From contig NZ_JPFK01000007.1 in assembly GCF_000733475.1 (NCBI RefSeq), positions 116,001-180,000 on the forward strand: 64,000 bases of DNA, written 5' to 3'. Numbering within the stretch: the stretch's first letter is position 1; each line of letters starts with the position of its first letter. The stretch comes from Mangrovimonas yunxiaonensis. Its GTDB lineage: Bacteria > Bacteroidota > Bacteroidia > Flavobacteriales > Flavobacteriaceae. The notes beneath the pieces are model-generated. The model was not told the origin of the DNA. It worked only from the letters and a program-made list of their open reading frames with translations, and made no database searches. The translations under genes were made by a program, and so were the position numbers. Below are positions 29,382 to 39,567 of this stretch, in pieces.

Positions 29382-29738
29382 ATGGCATTAACAAAGAACG
29401 AAAGAAGACAAAGAATAAAGAACAGAGTTCGCAAAGTGGTATCTGGTACAGAAGCTAGACCTAGATTATCTGTTTTTAGAAGCAATAAAGAAATTTACGC
29501 TCAAGTAGTAGACGATGTAACTGGTAAAACAATTGCATCAGCATCTTCAAGAGATAAAGACATTAGTTCTGCTACAGGAACCAAAACCGAAATCGCTACA
29601 TTAGTAGGAAAAGCGGTAGCTGAGAAAGCCCTTAAAGCAGGTGTAGACACCATTTCTTTTGATAGAGGTGGGTATTTATATCACGGTAGAGTAAAATCAT
29701 TAGCCGAAGGAGCTAGAGAAGCAGGACTTAAATTCTAA
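29382..29738 (+). CDS. rplR: 50S ribosomal protein L18
   Basis: A 118-residue 5S rRNA-binding protein. Typical: [39 protein letters not shown], and the C-terminal [20 protein letters not shown]. Seven bp before rpsE. Confidence 0.97.
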   Translation: MALTKNERRQRIKNRVRKVVSGTEARPRLSVFRSNKEIYAQVVDDVTGKTIASASSRDKDISSATGTKTEIATLVGKAVAEKALKAGVDTISFDRGGYLYHGRVKSLAEGAREAGLKF

Positions 29739-29745
29739 ATATATT

Positions 29746-30270
29746 ATGTATCAAAAATATAAAAGCGCAGAATTAGTAAAACCAGGTGGACTAGATCTAA
29801 AAGATCGTTTAGTTGGTGTACAAAGAGTAACAAAAGTAACCAAGGGAGGTAGAGCTTTTGGTTTCTCGGCAATCGTAGTGGTTGGCGATGAAGCAGGAGT
29901 GGTAGGCCACGGTTTAGGAAAATCTAAAGACGTAGCCAGCGCCATTTCAAAAGCTGTAGAAGACGCTAAGAAAAACTTAGTGCGTATTCCATTGGTTAAA
30001 GGAACGTTACCTCACGAACAAAAAGGTAAATACGGCGGAGCTAGAGTAAACATTATTCCTGCTGCTCCTGGTACAGGAGTTATTGCCGGTGGTGCTGTGA
30101 GAACTGTTTTAGAAGCCGTTGGTGTACATGATGTATTATCAAAATCTCAAGGGTCATCAAACCCACACAACGTAGTAAAGGCAACTTTCGATGCCCTACT
30201 GCAGTTACGAGATGCAAAAGCAGTTGCTAGAGAAAGAGGTATCTCTCTTGAGAAATTGTATAAAGGTTAA
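29746..30270 (+). CDS. rpsE: 30S ribosomal protein S5
   Basis: A 174-residue protein important for decoding accuracy and helicase action at the mRNA entry. N-terminal dsRBD-like fold with [20 protein letters not shown]; the glycine-rich [19 protein letters not shown] and the C-terminal [20 protein letters not shown] are standard. Confidence 0.97.
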   Translation: MYQKYKSAELVKPGGLDLKDRLVGVQRVTKVTKGGRAFGFSAIVVVGDEAGVVGHGLGKSKDVASAISKAVEDAKKNLVRIPLVKGTLPHEQKGKYGGARVNIIPAAPGTGVIAGGAVRTVLEAVGVHDVLSKSQGSSNPHNVVKATFDALLQLRDAKAVARERGISLEKLYKG

Positions 30271-30282
30271 TAAAGGATAACG

Positions 30283-30465
30283 ATGGCAAAGATTAAAGTT
30301 ACAAAAGTAAAAAGTGCAATCAACCGTACCCAAAAACAAAAAAGAACCCTAGAAGCATTAGGACTTAAAAAAATTGGTCAAGTAGTTGAGCACGATGCCA
30401 CGCCAAACATCCTTGGTATGGTTAATAAAGTTAAACATTTAGTTTCTATAGAAGAAACAAAATAA
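30283..30465 (+). CDS. rpmD: 50S ribosomal protein L30
   Basis: A 60-residue protein with the usual AKIKVTKVKSAINRTQKQKR start and the LGLKKIGQVVEHDATPNILG core. L30 is missing from some bacterial lineages, so its presence is worth recording. Fourteen bp before rplO. Confidence 0.96.
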   Translation: MAKIKVTKVKSAINRTQKQKRTLEALGLKKIGQVVEHDATPNILGMVNKVKHLVSIEETK

Positions 30466-30479
30466 TAAGATACTGAAAA

Positions 30480-30932
30480 ATGGATTTAAGTAATTTAAAA
30501 CCTGCTGAAGGTTCAGTTAACAAAAACGCGAAACGTATAGGACGCGGACAAGGTTCTGGCAAAGGAGGTACAGCAACAAGAGGACACAAAGGCGCCAAGT
30601 CGCGTTCTGGATACTCTAAGAAAATAGGTTTTGAAGGTGGGCAAATGCCACTTCAAAGACGTGTGCCTAAATTTGGTTTTACCAATAGAAACCGCGTGAG
30701 CTATCAAGGGGTAAACCTAGATACAATACAACAATTGGTAGACGAGAAAAAGATTACAGATACCCTAGATTTTGAAACGATGGTTTCTTTAAGATTGGCT
30801 AGAAAAAATGAACTAGTAAAAATCTTAGGAAGAGGCGAATTAAAATCGAAAGTAAAAGTATCTGCTCATAAATTTACCGCTTCAGCTCAAGCTGCTATTG
30901 AAGGAGCAGGAGGAGAAGCCGTAACATTATAA
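30480..30932 (+). CDS. rplO: 50S ribosomal protein L15
   Basis: A 150-residue late-assembly protein. The glycine/basic N-terminal tail (KRIGRGQGSGKGGTATRGHK) penetrates the 23S core; the C-terminal domain ends KFTASAQAAIEGAGGEAVTL. Fourteen bp separate it from the secY ATG. Confidence 0.97.
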   Translation: MDLSNLKPAEGSVNKNAKRIGRGQGSGKGGTATRGHKGAKSRSGYSKKIGFEGGQMPLQRRVPKFGFTNRNRVSYQGVNLDTIQQLVDEKKITDTLDFETMVSLRLARKNELVKILGRGELKSKVKVSAHKFTASAQAAIEGAGGEAVTL

Positions 30933-30946
30933 TCTTGTTTAAGCGC

Positions 30947-32293
30947 ATGAAGTTTATAGAAACAATAAAGAACGTTTGGAAAATAGAAGAACTAAGAAAC
31001 AGAATTATAGTAACACTAGGTCTGTTATTAGTTTACCGTTTTGGTGCACAAGTAGTTTTACCTGGTATTGATGCTGCTCAGTTAGAAAACTTGCAGAGCA
31101 ATACAGAATCAGGATTGTTAGGATTGCTTAATGCGTTTACCGGAGGAGCATTTGCAAATGCATCGGTTTTTGCCTTAGGTATCATGCCTTATATTTCGGC
31201 ATCTATTGTGGTGCAGTTAATGGGAATCGCAATTCCTTACTTGCAAAAACTACAAAAGGAAGGCGCCAGTGGCCAAAAGAAAATAACCCAAATAACACGT
31301 TGGTTAACCATAGCCATCTGTTTGGTGCAAGCACCAGGGTACTTAGCTAGTTTACCAACAGCATTTGGTATTCCGCAAAGTGCTTTCTTATTAGGTACAG
31401 GCGGTGTATTCTATTTTTCATCAATCGTTATTTTAGTAACAGGTTGTATTTTTGCCATGTGGTTAGGTGAAAAAATCACAGATAAGGGAATTGGAAACGG
31501 AATATCACTATTAATTATGGTGGGTATTATCGCAACATTACCTAAGGCATTTTTACAAAACGCCTCTTCAAGATTAGAAGGGAACAACGTAATGCTAATC
31601 CTTTTCGAACTGGTAATCTGGTTGGTTATTATTTTAGCATCTGTTATGTTAGTAATGGCTGTAAGAAAAATTGCCGTGCAGTATGCTAGAAGAACAGCAT
31701 CTGGTGGTTACGAAAAGAATGTTTTTGGATCAAGACAATACATCCCGTTAAAGCTTAATGCCTCGGGGGTAATGCCAATTATATTCGCCCAAGCTATTAT
31801 GTTTGTGCCAGGTTTAATAGGCGGAACATCTTTTATGAAAGACTCTGCGGTAGGCCAATGGTTACAAACCCAGTTTGCCGATATATTTGGATTTTGGTAC
31901 AATGTTGTATTTGCCGTATTGATTATTGTATTTACATATTTCTATACCGCTATTACAGTACCAACCAACAAAATGGCCGATGATTTAAAAAGAAGTGGCG
32001 GGTTTATTCCTGGAATTAGACCAGGCTCTGAAACCTCGGAATACTTAGACAAAATAATGTCTCAAATAACCTTACCAGGATCTATATTTTTAGCTATAAT
32101 CGCAGTTTTCCCTGCCATTATCGTTAAACTATTAAATGTACAGTCTGGTTGGGCCTTATTTTTTGGAGGAACATCATTGTTAATTATGGTTGGAGTTGCA
32201 ATAGATACCATGCAACAGGTGAATTCTTACTTGTTGAACAGACACTATGATGGCTTGATGAAAACAGGTAAAAATAGAAAAGCAGTAGCTTAA
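30947..32293 (+). CDS. secY: Preprotein translocase subunit SecY
   Basis: A 448-residue inner-membrane protein with ten predicted helices, the core of the Sec channel with SecE and SecG. Recognisable: the plug/TM2 region [20 protein letters not shown], the cytosolic loop block [20 protein letters not shown] that precedes [16 protein letters not shown], and the late loop [23 protein letters not shown] at 30947 preferred over the TTG at 30935. Cotranscribed with the spc ribosomal genes. Confidence 0.98.
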   Translation: MKFIETIKNVWKIEELRNRIIVTLGLLLVYRFGAQVVLPGIDAAQLENLQSNTESGLLGLLNAFTGGAFANASVFALGIMPYISASIVVQLMGIAIPYLQKLQKEGASGQKKITQITRWLTIAICLVQAPGYLASLPTAFGIPQSAFLLGTGGVFYFSSIVILVTGCIFAMWLGEKITDKGIGNGISLLIMVGIIATLPKAFLQNASSRLEGNNVMLILFELVIWLVIILASVMLVMAVRKIAVQYARRTASGGYEKNVFGSRQYIPLKLNASGVMPIIFAQAIMFVPGLIGGTSFMKDSAVGQWLQTQFADIFGFWYNVVFAVLIIVFTYFYTAITVPTNKMADDLKRSGGFIPGIRPGSETSEYLDKIMSQITLPGSIFLAIIAVFPAIIVKLLNVQSGWALFFGGTSLLIMVGVAIDTMQQVNSYLLNRHYDGLMKTGKNRKAVA

Positions 32294-32303
32294 TAAACGT
32301 ACT

Positions 32304-32519
32304 ATGGCAAAACAAGCAGCAATAGAACAAGATGGAACAATTATAGAAGCATTGTCTAACGCAATGTTTCGTGTAGAGTTAGAGAATGGCCACATCGTGA
32401 CCGCTCACATCTCAGGAAAAATGAGAATGCACTACATTAAATTGTTACCAGGAGACAAAGTAAAATTAGAAATGAGCCCTTACGATTTAACGAAGGCTCG
32501 AATAACTTATAGATACTAA
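32304..32519 (+). CDS. infA: Translation initiation factor IF-1
   Basis: A 71-residue OB-fold protein that occupies the 30S A site during initiation. Typical: [40 protein letters not shown], and the end [10 protein letters not shown]. Directly after secY (10 bp) without the adk or map genes found at this place in some other bacteria. Confidence 0.97.
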   Translation: MAKQAAIEQDGTIIEALSNAMFRVELENGHIVTAHISGKMRMHYIKLLPGDKVKLEMSPYDLTKARITYRY

Positions 32520-32523
32520 TACG

Positions 32524-32640
32524 ATGAAAGTAAGAGCATCAGTTAAAAAAAGAAGCGCAGACTGTAAAATCGTGCGCAGAAAAGGTAGACTTTACGTCAT
32601 TAACAAAAAGAATCCTAGATTCAAACAAAGACAAGGATAA
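32524..32640 (+). CDS. rpmJ: 50S ribosomal protein L36
   Basis: A 38-residue protein encoded between infA (4-bp gap) and rpsM (5-bp gap). It begins [20 protein letters not shown] and ends NPRFKQRQG. It has a single Cys and so is the zinc-free form. The small size is normal for the family. Confidence 0.95.
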   Translation: MKVRASVKKRSADCKIVRRKGRLYVINKKNPRFKQRQG

Positions 32641-32645
32641 TTATT

Positions 32646-33020
32646 ATGGCAAGAATTGCAGGTGTAGACATACCAAAAAACAAGAGAGGTGTTATCTCTT
32701 TAACTTACATCTACGGTGTAGGAAAAAGCAGAGCAAAAGAAATTTTAGCTACAGCTAAAGTAGACGAAAACACTAAAGTACAAGATTGGAACGATGACCA
32801 AATAAGCAACATTCGTGCTGCTGTAGGAAATTACACGATCGAAGGGGAATTACGTTCAGAAACATCTATGAACATTAAGCGATTAATGGATATAGGGTGT
32901 TACAGAGGTATTCGTCACAGATCTGGACTTCCTTTAAGAGGTCAGCGTACAAAAAACAACTCTAGAACCAGAAAAGGGAAAAGAAAAACTGTTGCCAACA
33001 AAAAAGTGGCAGGTAAATAA
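32646..33020 (+). CDS. rpsM: 30S ribosomal protein S13
   Basis: A 124-residue head protein at the inter-subunit bridge B1. Typical: [32 protein letters not shown], and the basic C-terminal [20 protein letters not shown]. Start of the classical alpha section; 107 nt separate it from rpsK. Confidence 0.98.
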   Translation: MARIAGVDIPKNKRGVISLTYIYGVGKSRAKEILATAKVDENTKVQDWNDDQISNIRAAVGNYTIEGELRSETSMNIKRLMDIGCYRGIRHRSGLPLRGQRTKNNSRTRKGKRKTVANKKVAGK

Positions 33021-33127
33021 TTTAAAGACGTTAGTCAGTAGTATTTAGAAGTTAGACGAATCTGCTTGAAATAGGAATGTTTAGGATTCTAATAACTAAA
33101 ACTAACAGCTAAAAACTAAAATTTAAT
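33021..33127. repeat. Low-complexity intergenic spacer between rpsM and rpsK
   Basis: The spacer contains TTAGTCAGTAGTATTTAGAAG and ends in repeated CTAA units (AACTAAAACTAACAGCTAAA). Such CTAA-rich spacers are often seen between genes in this family. No promoter or hairpin with a U-tract was found. Confidence 0.3.
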
Positions 33128-33511
33128 ATGGCAAAGTCAAATACAAAAAAACGTAAAGTAATTGTAGACGCTATTGGAGAAGCTCACGTTACCGCTTCTT
33201 TCAACAACATCATTATCTCACTTACCAATAAAAAAGGCGACGTAATATCTTGGTCGTCTGCAGGTAAAATGGGCTTTAGAGGCTCTAAGAAAAACACACC
33301 TTACGCTGCTCAATTAGCTGCCGAGGATGCTGCAGGTGTAGCATCAGAAGCTGGGTTAAAGAAAGTAAAAGTATACGTAAAGGGACCAGGTAATGGTAGA
33401 GAGTCTGCTATTCGTTCTATTCACAATGCGGGTATAGAAGTAACAGAAATTATTGATGTTACACCACTACCACACAACGGGTGTAGACCACCAAAGCGTA
33501 GAAGAGTATAA
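33128..33511 (+). CDS. rpsK: 30S ribosomal protein S11
   Basis: A 127-residue platform protein near the E-site mRNA. Typical: [40 protein letters not shown], and [18 protein letters not shown] at the C terminus. It is followed by a strong terminator, so the long transcript from rpsL probably ends here. Confidence 0.98.
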   Translation: MAKSNTKKRKVIVDAIGEAHVTASFNNIIISLTNKKGDVISWSSAGKMGFRGSKKNTPYAAQLAAEDAAGVASEAGLKKVKVYVKGPGNGRESAIRSIHNAGIEVTEIIDVTPLPHNGCRPPKRRRV

Positions 33512-33526
33512 TTACATGCAAAGACA

Positions 33527-33568
33527 AATTAATATCAACTGTTTTAAATAGTTGATATTAATTTTTTT
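33527..33568 (+). terminator. Intrinsic terminator after rpsK
   Basis: AATTAATATCAACT pairs perfectly with AGTTGATATTAATT (14 pairs, nine-nt loop) and is followed by a run of Ts. Its 3' arm contains the TTG element of the rpsD promoter. Confidence 0.85.
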
Positions 33569-33581
33569 ATATGTAAATTTG
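33552..33581 (+). promoter_or_regulatory. Promoter of the rpsD-rpoA-rplQ operon
   Basis: TTG at 33552-33554, exactly 19 nt, TAAATTTG at 33574-33581: a perfect Bacteroidota promoter. It overlaps the 3' arm of the rpsK terminator and predicts an ~93-nt leader before rpsD. Confidence 0.8.
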
Positions 33582-33680
33582 CAAACTGAAAAAAAATAAA
33601 CAAGTATAACAAGAGATTAACGATTATCGAAGGATAAGACTAAGACCTTAATTCAATAATCACTCTTAAAATTAATTAAA

Positions 33681-34286
33681 ATGGCAAGATATACTGGTCC
33701 TAAAACTAAAATAGCTCGAAAATTTGGAGAAGCTATTTTTGGAGAAGATAAATCTTTTGAAAAAAGAAACTACCCTCCAGGTCAACACGGAGCAAACAAG
33801 CGTCGTGGAAAAAAATCTGAATACGCAATCCAATTACAGGAAAAGCAAAAGGCAAAATACACTTACGGTATTTTAGAGCGCCAATTCAGAAACATGTTTA
33901 AAAAAGCAACTGCTGCCCCTGGAATTACCGGTGAGGTATTGTTACAATTATGCGAGTCTAGATTAGACAACGTCGTGTTTAGAATGGGAATCTCTCCTTC
34001 ACGTAGTGGCGCAAGACAACTTGTATCGCACAGACACATTACTGTAAACGGCCAAGTTGTAAACATTCCTTCTTACCAATTAAAAGCAGGCGATGTTGTA
34101 GGGGTAAGAGAAAAATCAAAATCACTTGAGGCTATAAAAAGTTCATTAGCTAACTCAAGCCAAGTGTACGAATGGATTACCTGGAATAACGAAAAAAGCG
34201 AAGGAACTTACGTTTCTGTTCCTGCTAGAATTCAAATTCCAGAAAGCATTAACGAGCAATTCATCGTCGAATTATACTCTAAATAA
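33681..34286 (+). CDS. rpsD: 30S ribosomal protein S4
   Basis: A 201-residue primary 16S-binding protein at the mRNA entry channel. Typical: [40 protein letters not shown] and the S4 RNA-binding domain [20 protein letters not shown]. In E. coli S4 represses this operon; the ~93-nt leader here would be the place for such control. Confidence 0.98.
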   Translation: MARYTGPKTKIARKFGEAIFGEDKSFEKRNYPPGQHGANKRRGKKSEYAIQLQEKQKAKYTYGILERQFRNMFKKATAAPGITGEVLLQLCESRLDNVVFRMGISPSRSGARQLVSHRHITVNGQVVNIPSYQLKAGDVVGVREKSKSLEAIKSSLANSSQVYEWITWNNEKSEGTYVSVPARIQIPESINEQFIVELYSK

Positions 34287-34383
34287 TAATTAAAAAACAT
34301 TGGTATTTAGCCAAAGGGTTTATAAGTATTTCTTCAAACTTTTAAACCGCGCAACTAAATAACAATTAAAACGAAGAAATCAT

Positions 34384-35376
34384 ATGGCAGTATTTAATTT
34401 TCAAAAACCAGATAAAGTAATCATGATCGATTCGACAGATTTCGAAGGCAAATTCGAATTCCGTCCCTTAGAACCTGGTTATGGATTAACAGTTGGAAAT
34501 GCTCTTAGAAGAGTATTGCTATCCTCTTTAGAAGGTTTTGCAGTTACATCGGTAAGAATAGAAGGTGTAGATCATGAGTTTTCTACCATCCCTGGAGTTG
34601 TAGAAGATGTTACAGAAATTATCTTAAACCTAAAGCAGGTTCGCTTTAAAAGACAGATAGAAGATGTTGATAACGAGTCTGTTTCAATAGCTGTTTCTGG
34701 GCAAGAGCAAATTACTGCTGGCGATTTTCAAAAGTTTATCTCTGGATTTCAAGTGTTAAACCCAGAATTGGTTATCTGTAACCTAGATTCTAAGGTTAAC
34801 ATTAACATGGAAATTACAGTAGAAAAAGGACGTGGGTACGTGCCTGCAGAAGAAAACAAAAAAGCCTCTGCGCCAATAGGTACCATCTTTACCGACTCTA
34901 TTTACACGCCTATTAAAAACGTAAAATATAGTATTGAAAACTATCGTGTTGAGCAAAAAACCGATTACGAAAAATTAGTTTTCGAGATTATTACAGACGG
35001 TTCTATCAATCCGCAAGATGCATTAACCGAAGCTGCTAAAACGCTAATCCACCACTTCATGTTATTCTCTGATGAAAGAATAACCCTAGAAGCCGATGAG
35101 ATAGCACAAACTGAAACATATGACGAAGAATCACTTCATATGAGACAGTTGCTAAAAACTAAATTGGTAGATATGGATCTTTCTGTACGTGCCTTAAACT
35201 GTTTAAAAGCAGCCGAAGTAGATACCTTAGGAGATTTGGTAGCATACAACAAAAACGACTTAATGAAATTCCGAAACTTTGGTAAAAAATCGTTAACCGA
35301 GCTAGAAGAACTAGTAAACGTTAAAGGATTGAACTTTGGTATGGATTTGTCGAAATATAAATTAGATAAAGAATAA
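34384..35376 (+). CDS. rpoA: DNA-directed RNA polymerase subunit alpha
   Basis: A 330-residue subunit. N-terminal dimerisation domain with [20 protein letters not shown] and [20 protein letters not shown]; linker around residues 235-250; C-terminal DNA- and activator-binding domain with [20 protein letters not shown] block and [16 protein letters not shown]. Located between rpsD (97-nt gap) and rplQ (68-nt gap). Confidence 0.98.
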   Translation: MAVFNFQKPDKVIMIDSTDFEGKFEFRPLEPGYGLTVGNALRRVLLSSLEGFAVTSVRIEGVDHEFSTIPGVVEDVTEIILNLKQVRFKRQIEDVDNESVSIAVSGQEQITAGDFQKFISGFQVLNPELVICNLDSKVNINMEITVEKGRGYVPAEENKKASAPIGTIFTDSIYTPIKNVKYSIENYRVEQKTDYEKLVFEIITDGSINPQDALTEAAKTLIHHFMLFSDERITLEADEIAQTETYDEESLHMRQLLKTKLVDMDLSVRALNCLKAAEVDTLGDLVAYNKNDLMKFRNFGKKSLTELEELVNVKGLNFGMDLSKYKLDKE

Positions 35377-35444
35377 TATAAACGCATCATAATTTGCTCT
35401 CCTATTAAAGGATAGAAGCAAGATGATAGCCAAACTTAAAGGTC

Positions 35445-35924
35445 ATGAGACACGGAAAAAAATTTAATCACTTAAGCAGAAAAACAGCTCATAGAAAAGC
35501 CATGCTTGCCAATATGGCTTGCTCTTTAATCGAGCACAAGCGTATTAACACAACTGTAGCCAAAGCAAAAGCTTTAAAGCAGTTTGTAGAGCCTTTGGTA
35601 ACCAAGTCTAAAGAAGATACAACTCACAACAGACGTGTGGTATTTGCTAAATTAAGACAAAAGGAAGCCGTTGCAGAGCTTTTTAGAGAAGTAGCTGCTA
35701 AAGTAGGAGACAGACCTGGAGGATATACAAGAATTATTAAGCTAGGAAATCGTTTAGGAGATAATGCAGACATGGCTATGATAGAACTTGTAGACTACAA
35801 CGATACTTACAACCCGTCTGGTGCTGCTAAAAAGAAAACACGTAGAAGCAGAAGAGGAGGCGCAAGCAAAGCTGCTGCCGCTCCAGCTGCAACTCAAGAA
35901 AAAGCATCTAACGAAGAAGAATAA
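35445..35924 (+). CDS. rplQ: 50S ribosomal protein L17
   Basis: A 159-residue protein. The first ~125 residues are the standard L17 ([40 protein letters not shown]). A C-terminal tail of ~35 residues, basic then Ala/Glu-rich ([20 protein letters not shown]), is an extension common in Bacteroidota and probably disordered. Last gene of the ribosomal cluster; a terminator follows. Confidence 0.97.
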   Translation: MRHGKKFNHLSRKTAHRKAMLANMACSLIEHKRINTTVAKAKALKQFVEPLVTKSKEDTTHNRRVVFAKLRQKEAVAELFREVAAKVGDRPGGYTRIIKLGNRLGDNADMAMIELVDYNDTYNPSGAAKKKTRRSRRGGASKAAAAPAATQEKASNEEE

Positions 35925-35954
35925 AAACTTCAGGTGTTAAAAAATGTTAATTTG

Positions 35955-35988
35955 AAAGGGGGAGACTACTTAAGTCCTCCCTTTTTTT
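35955..35988 (+). terminator. Terminator after rplQ
   Basis: A stem of AAAGGGGGAGACT with AGTCCTCCCTTT, containing one A-C mismatch and G-T wobbles, and a T run. TATATTTG (35988-35995), a -7 box for the next gene, begins at the last T. Confidence 0.7.
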
Positions 35989-35995
35989 ATATTTG
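35988..35995 (+). promoter_or_regulatory. -7 box TATATTTG before the secreted protein gene
   Basis: A perfect TAnnTTTG box 21 nt before the ATG at 36017. No TTG at the expected distance upstream, so it is a partial promoter match. Confidence 0.45.
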
Positions 35996-36016
35996 CAGAA
36001 CTTAAAAAAATTAAAA

Positions 36017-36739
36017 ATGAAGCATCTATTATTTGTATTGAGTTTTTTGTGCAGCATGCCTGCCGTATTTTCCCAAAATTCCGAAATTGTAGGGTCTAAC
36101 AGAAGCAACAATAATGTTGGTGGCAGCATGACTTTTAATCCAGGTCAAGGTATTTGGGTAACCAATCCAAATAATAATAAAAATAGAACAATAGATGGTT
36201 CGCCATATTTATATGAAGATTGGAATGCTTCAAGACAATCCAAAATGCATGTGTTAGACAAAACGTATTTAGTTAATGGCTTAAACTATAATGTTGCTTT
36301 AGACAGGTTTGAAGTAAAAATAGCGCAAGATTCTGTATTTGCCATTAATTCTAACATTTTACGTAAGGTTGAAATTACAGATAAAGAGTTTGTTAAAATA
36401 GTAAATGAACACGGGATTTCTAGGTTTTATGAATTCTTGGGGCAGGCAGATGATAACAAGTTTTTAATAGATTACAAAATAACGATTGTAGAAGGCGCCG
36501 TTAACCCTATGACCCAACAAAAATTGAACAATAATAGAATGGTTGTTGAAGAGGAGTTTTATGTTTTGCCAGAAAATGAGAAAGAGTTAAAAGAATTAAA
36601 ACTTAAAAAGAAAGACGTAACCAAATATTTTAACGCCGATAAGAAAGAAAAAATATTGAATTATGTTAAAAGCGAGAAGCTTAAGTTCAATGATTTGGCA
36701 GATTTAAAGAAAATAATGAAATTTTATAACACGATTTAA
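36017..36739 (+). CDS. Secreted protein of unknown function
   Basis: A 240-residue protein with signal peptide MKHLLFVLSFLCSMPAVFSQ. The mature N terminus is Asn/Gly-rich (SNRSNNNVGGSMTFNPGQG); the centre (LNYNVALDRFEVKIAQDSVF) looks like a beta-rich domain; the end is highly charged with Lys/Glu helices (KELKELKLKKKDVTKYF). I do not recognise the family. It stands alone between two terminators, so it is monocistronic. Confidence 0.65.
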   Translation: MKHLLFVLSFLCSMPAVFSQNSEIVGSNRSNNNVGGSMTFNPGQGIWVTNPNNNKNRTIDGSPYLYEDWNASRQSKMHVLDKTYLVNGLNYNVALDRFEVKIAQDSVFAINSNILRKVEITDKEFVKIVNEHGISRFYEFLGQADDNKFLIDYKITIVEGAVNPMTQQKLNNNRMVVEEEFYVLPENEKELKELKLKKKDVTKYFNADKKEKILNYVKSEKLKFNDLADLKKIMKFYNTI

Positions 36740-36765
36740 CATCATGTTGAAATGTGAAAATTATT

Positions 36766-36799
36766 AAAGGATAAACTATTTTAGTTTATCCTTTTTTTT
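36766..36799 (+). terminator. Terminator after the secreted protein gene
   Basis: AAAGGATAAACTA pairs with TAGTTTATCCTTT across a three-nt loop, followed by eight Ts. Confidence 0.85.
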
Positions 36800-36842
36800 A
36801 TGCAATTTTGCAAAACCTTTTTTTTCAATTAATAGATTTTTA

Positions 36843-37955
36843 ATGAGCACGATGAAATACAAAAAAAGAGACAAAGCCCTGATACTTTTGGCCGATGGAA
36901 CTATTTTCTATGGGAAATCAGTAGGAGGGAAAAAAGGCACTTCTTTTGGCGAGATTTGTTTTAATACTGGTATGACTGGCTACCAAGAAATTTTCACAGA
37001 TCCATCCTATTATGGGCAACTTATGGTGGCCACCAATGCACACATTGGAAATTACGGAACCAATGTCGACGAAGTAGAATCGGGGTCTATAAAAATAGCT
37101 GGGCTAATTTGTAGAAACTTTAGCTACGAATACTCGAGAGTTAATGCAGATGCATCTTTAGAAGAGTTCTTAAATAAAAATAACCTATTGGCCATTTCCG
37201 ATGTCGATACTAGAGCATTGGTAAGCTACATCCGCGATCATGGTGCCATGAATGCTGTAATTTCTACCGATGTAGACAATATAGACGCACTAAAAGCACA
37301 GTTGGCAGACGTTCCCGACATGAACGGTCTAGAATTGGCCTCTAAAGTATCAACAACAGAGCCGTATTATTATGGCGACGAAAATGCAACGTATAAAATA
37401 GCCGCTCTAGATATTGGTATAAAAACCAACATCTTAAGAAACTTTGCCCAAAGAGACGCTTACATAAAGGTGTTCCCTTATAACACATCTTTCGAAGAAA
37501 TGAGCGCCTGGAACCCAGATGGCTATTTTCTTTCTAACGGCCCTGGTGATCCAGAACCCTTACACGAAGCACAGGCATTAGCTAAAGAAATTCTAGAACG
37601 TAATTTACCCCTTTTTGGTATTTGCCTAGGCCACCAGGTTATTGCGTTAGCAAATGGCATTTCAACCTATAAAATGCACAACGGGCACAGGGGGATTAAC
37701 CACCCCGTTAAAAACCTGTTAACTGGTAAAGGCGAAATTACCTCGCAAAATCACGGTTTTGCAATTAATAGGGAAGAAACAGAAAACCACCCAGACGTCG
37801 AGATAACCCATGTTCATCTTAACGACAATACAGTAGCGGGCATTCGCATGAAAAGTAAAAACTGCTTCTCGGTGCAATACCATCCAGAGGCTAGTCCAGG
37901 ACCACACGATGCCGCCTACTTGTTTGATCAGTTTATAACGAACATCAAAAAATAA
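36843..37955 (+). CDS. carA: Carbamoyl-phosphate synthase small (glutaminase) subunit
   Basis: A 370-residue class I glutamine amidotransferase subunit; it releases ammonia for the CarB subunit in pyrimidine and arginine synthesis. N-terminal domain ALILLADGTIFYGKSVG; catalytic Cys261 in FGICLGHQV; His347 and Glu349 in QYHPEASPGPHDA. The start could also be the Met at 36852. CAATTTTG at 36803-36810 is a near-match -7 box. carB is not adjacent; carA ends in its own terminator. Confidence 0.96.
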   Translation: MSTMKYKKRDKALILLADGTIFYGKSVGGKKGTSFGEICFNTGMTGYQEIFTDPSYYGQLMVATNAHIGNYGTNVDEVESGSIKIAGLICRNFSYEYSRVNADASLEEFLNKNNLLAISDVDTRALVSYIRDHGAMNAVISTDVDNIDALKAQLADVPDMNGLELASKVSTTEPYYYGDENATYKIAALDIGIKTNILRNFAQRDAYIKVFPYNTSFEEMSAWNPDGYFLSNGPGDPEPLHEAQALAKEILERNLPLFGICLGHQVIALANGISTYKMHNGHRGINHPVKNLLTGKGEITSQNHGFAINREETENHPDVEITHVHLNDNTVAGIRMKSKNCFSVQYHPEASPGPHDAAYLFDQFITNIKK

Positions 37956-37963
37956 CCCTCCAT

Positions 37964-38000
37964 AACCTCAAGGCTCATAAAACCGCTTTGAGGTTTTTTT
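37964..38000 (+). terminator. Terminator after carA
   Basis: AACCTCAA pairs with TTGAGGTT and is followed by Ts; 9 bp after the carA stop. Confidence 0.8.
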
Positions 38001-38071
38001 AATTCTTAACATACAGCAAAAAATTAAAGCGTCAACCAATTAAGGCCATATAAAAAGCGGAAGTATTTCCG

Positions 38072-38079
38072 TAAATTTG
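38072..38079 (+). promoter_or_regulatory. -7 box TAAATTTG before eno
   Basis: A perfect TAnnTTTG box 22 nt before the eno ATG; the upstream TTG element is not found at 19 nt. Confidence 0.45.
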
Positions 38080-38098
38080 TGGCACACAAATAAATTAA

Positions 38099-39394
<1,296 letters not shown>

Positions 39395-39403
39395 GCAAAA
39401 AGG

Positions 39404-39440
39404 AAAAGCGGTTGTTAAATATTTAATAACCGCTTTTTTT
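39404..39440 (+). terminator. Terminator after eno
   Basis: AAAAGCGGTTGTTAAAT pairs with ATTTAATAACCGCTTTT around the centre (one G-T wobble), followed by Ts. Confidence 0.88.
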
Positions 39441-39511
39441 ATATAGCATTTAACAATCTATTAATAGCTAAAACCTTTGCTAAGTTCCTTTAAAAATCAT
39501 TAGATATTTCT

Positions 39512-39519
39512 TAAATTTG
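39512..39519 (+). promoter_or_regulatory. -7 box TAAATTTG before gltA
   Basis: A perfect TAnnTTTG box 48 nt before the gltA ATG; no TTG at the expected upstream spacing. Confidence 0.4.
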
Positions 39520-39567
39520 TGACACGTTGAGGCAAAAGTCAAATAACCCTAAATAAACACACATTAT

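Noticed and set aside
18601..35924. Many open reading frames on the opposite strand of the ribosomal genes
   Set aside because: They lie wholly inside well-identified ribosomal genes, have no promoters and no recognisable protein features.
36803..36810. CAATTTTG as the carA promoter box
   Set aside because: One mismatch to TAnnTTTG and no upstream TTG at the right distance; kept only as a remark.
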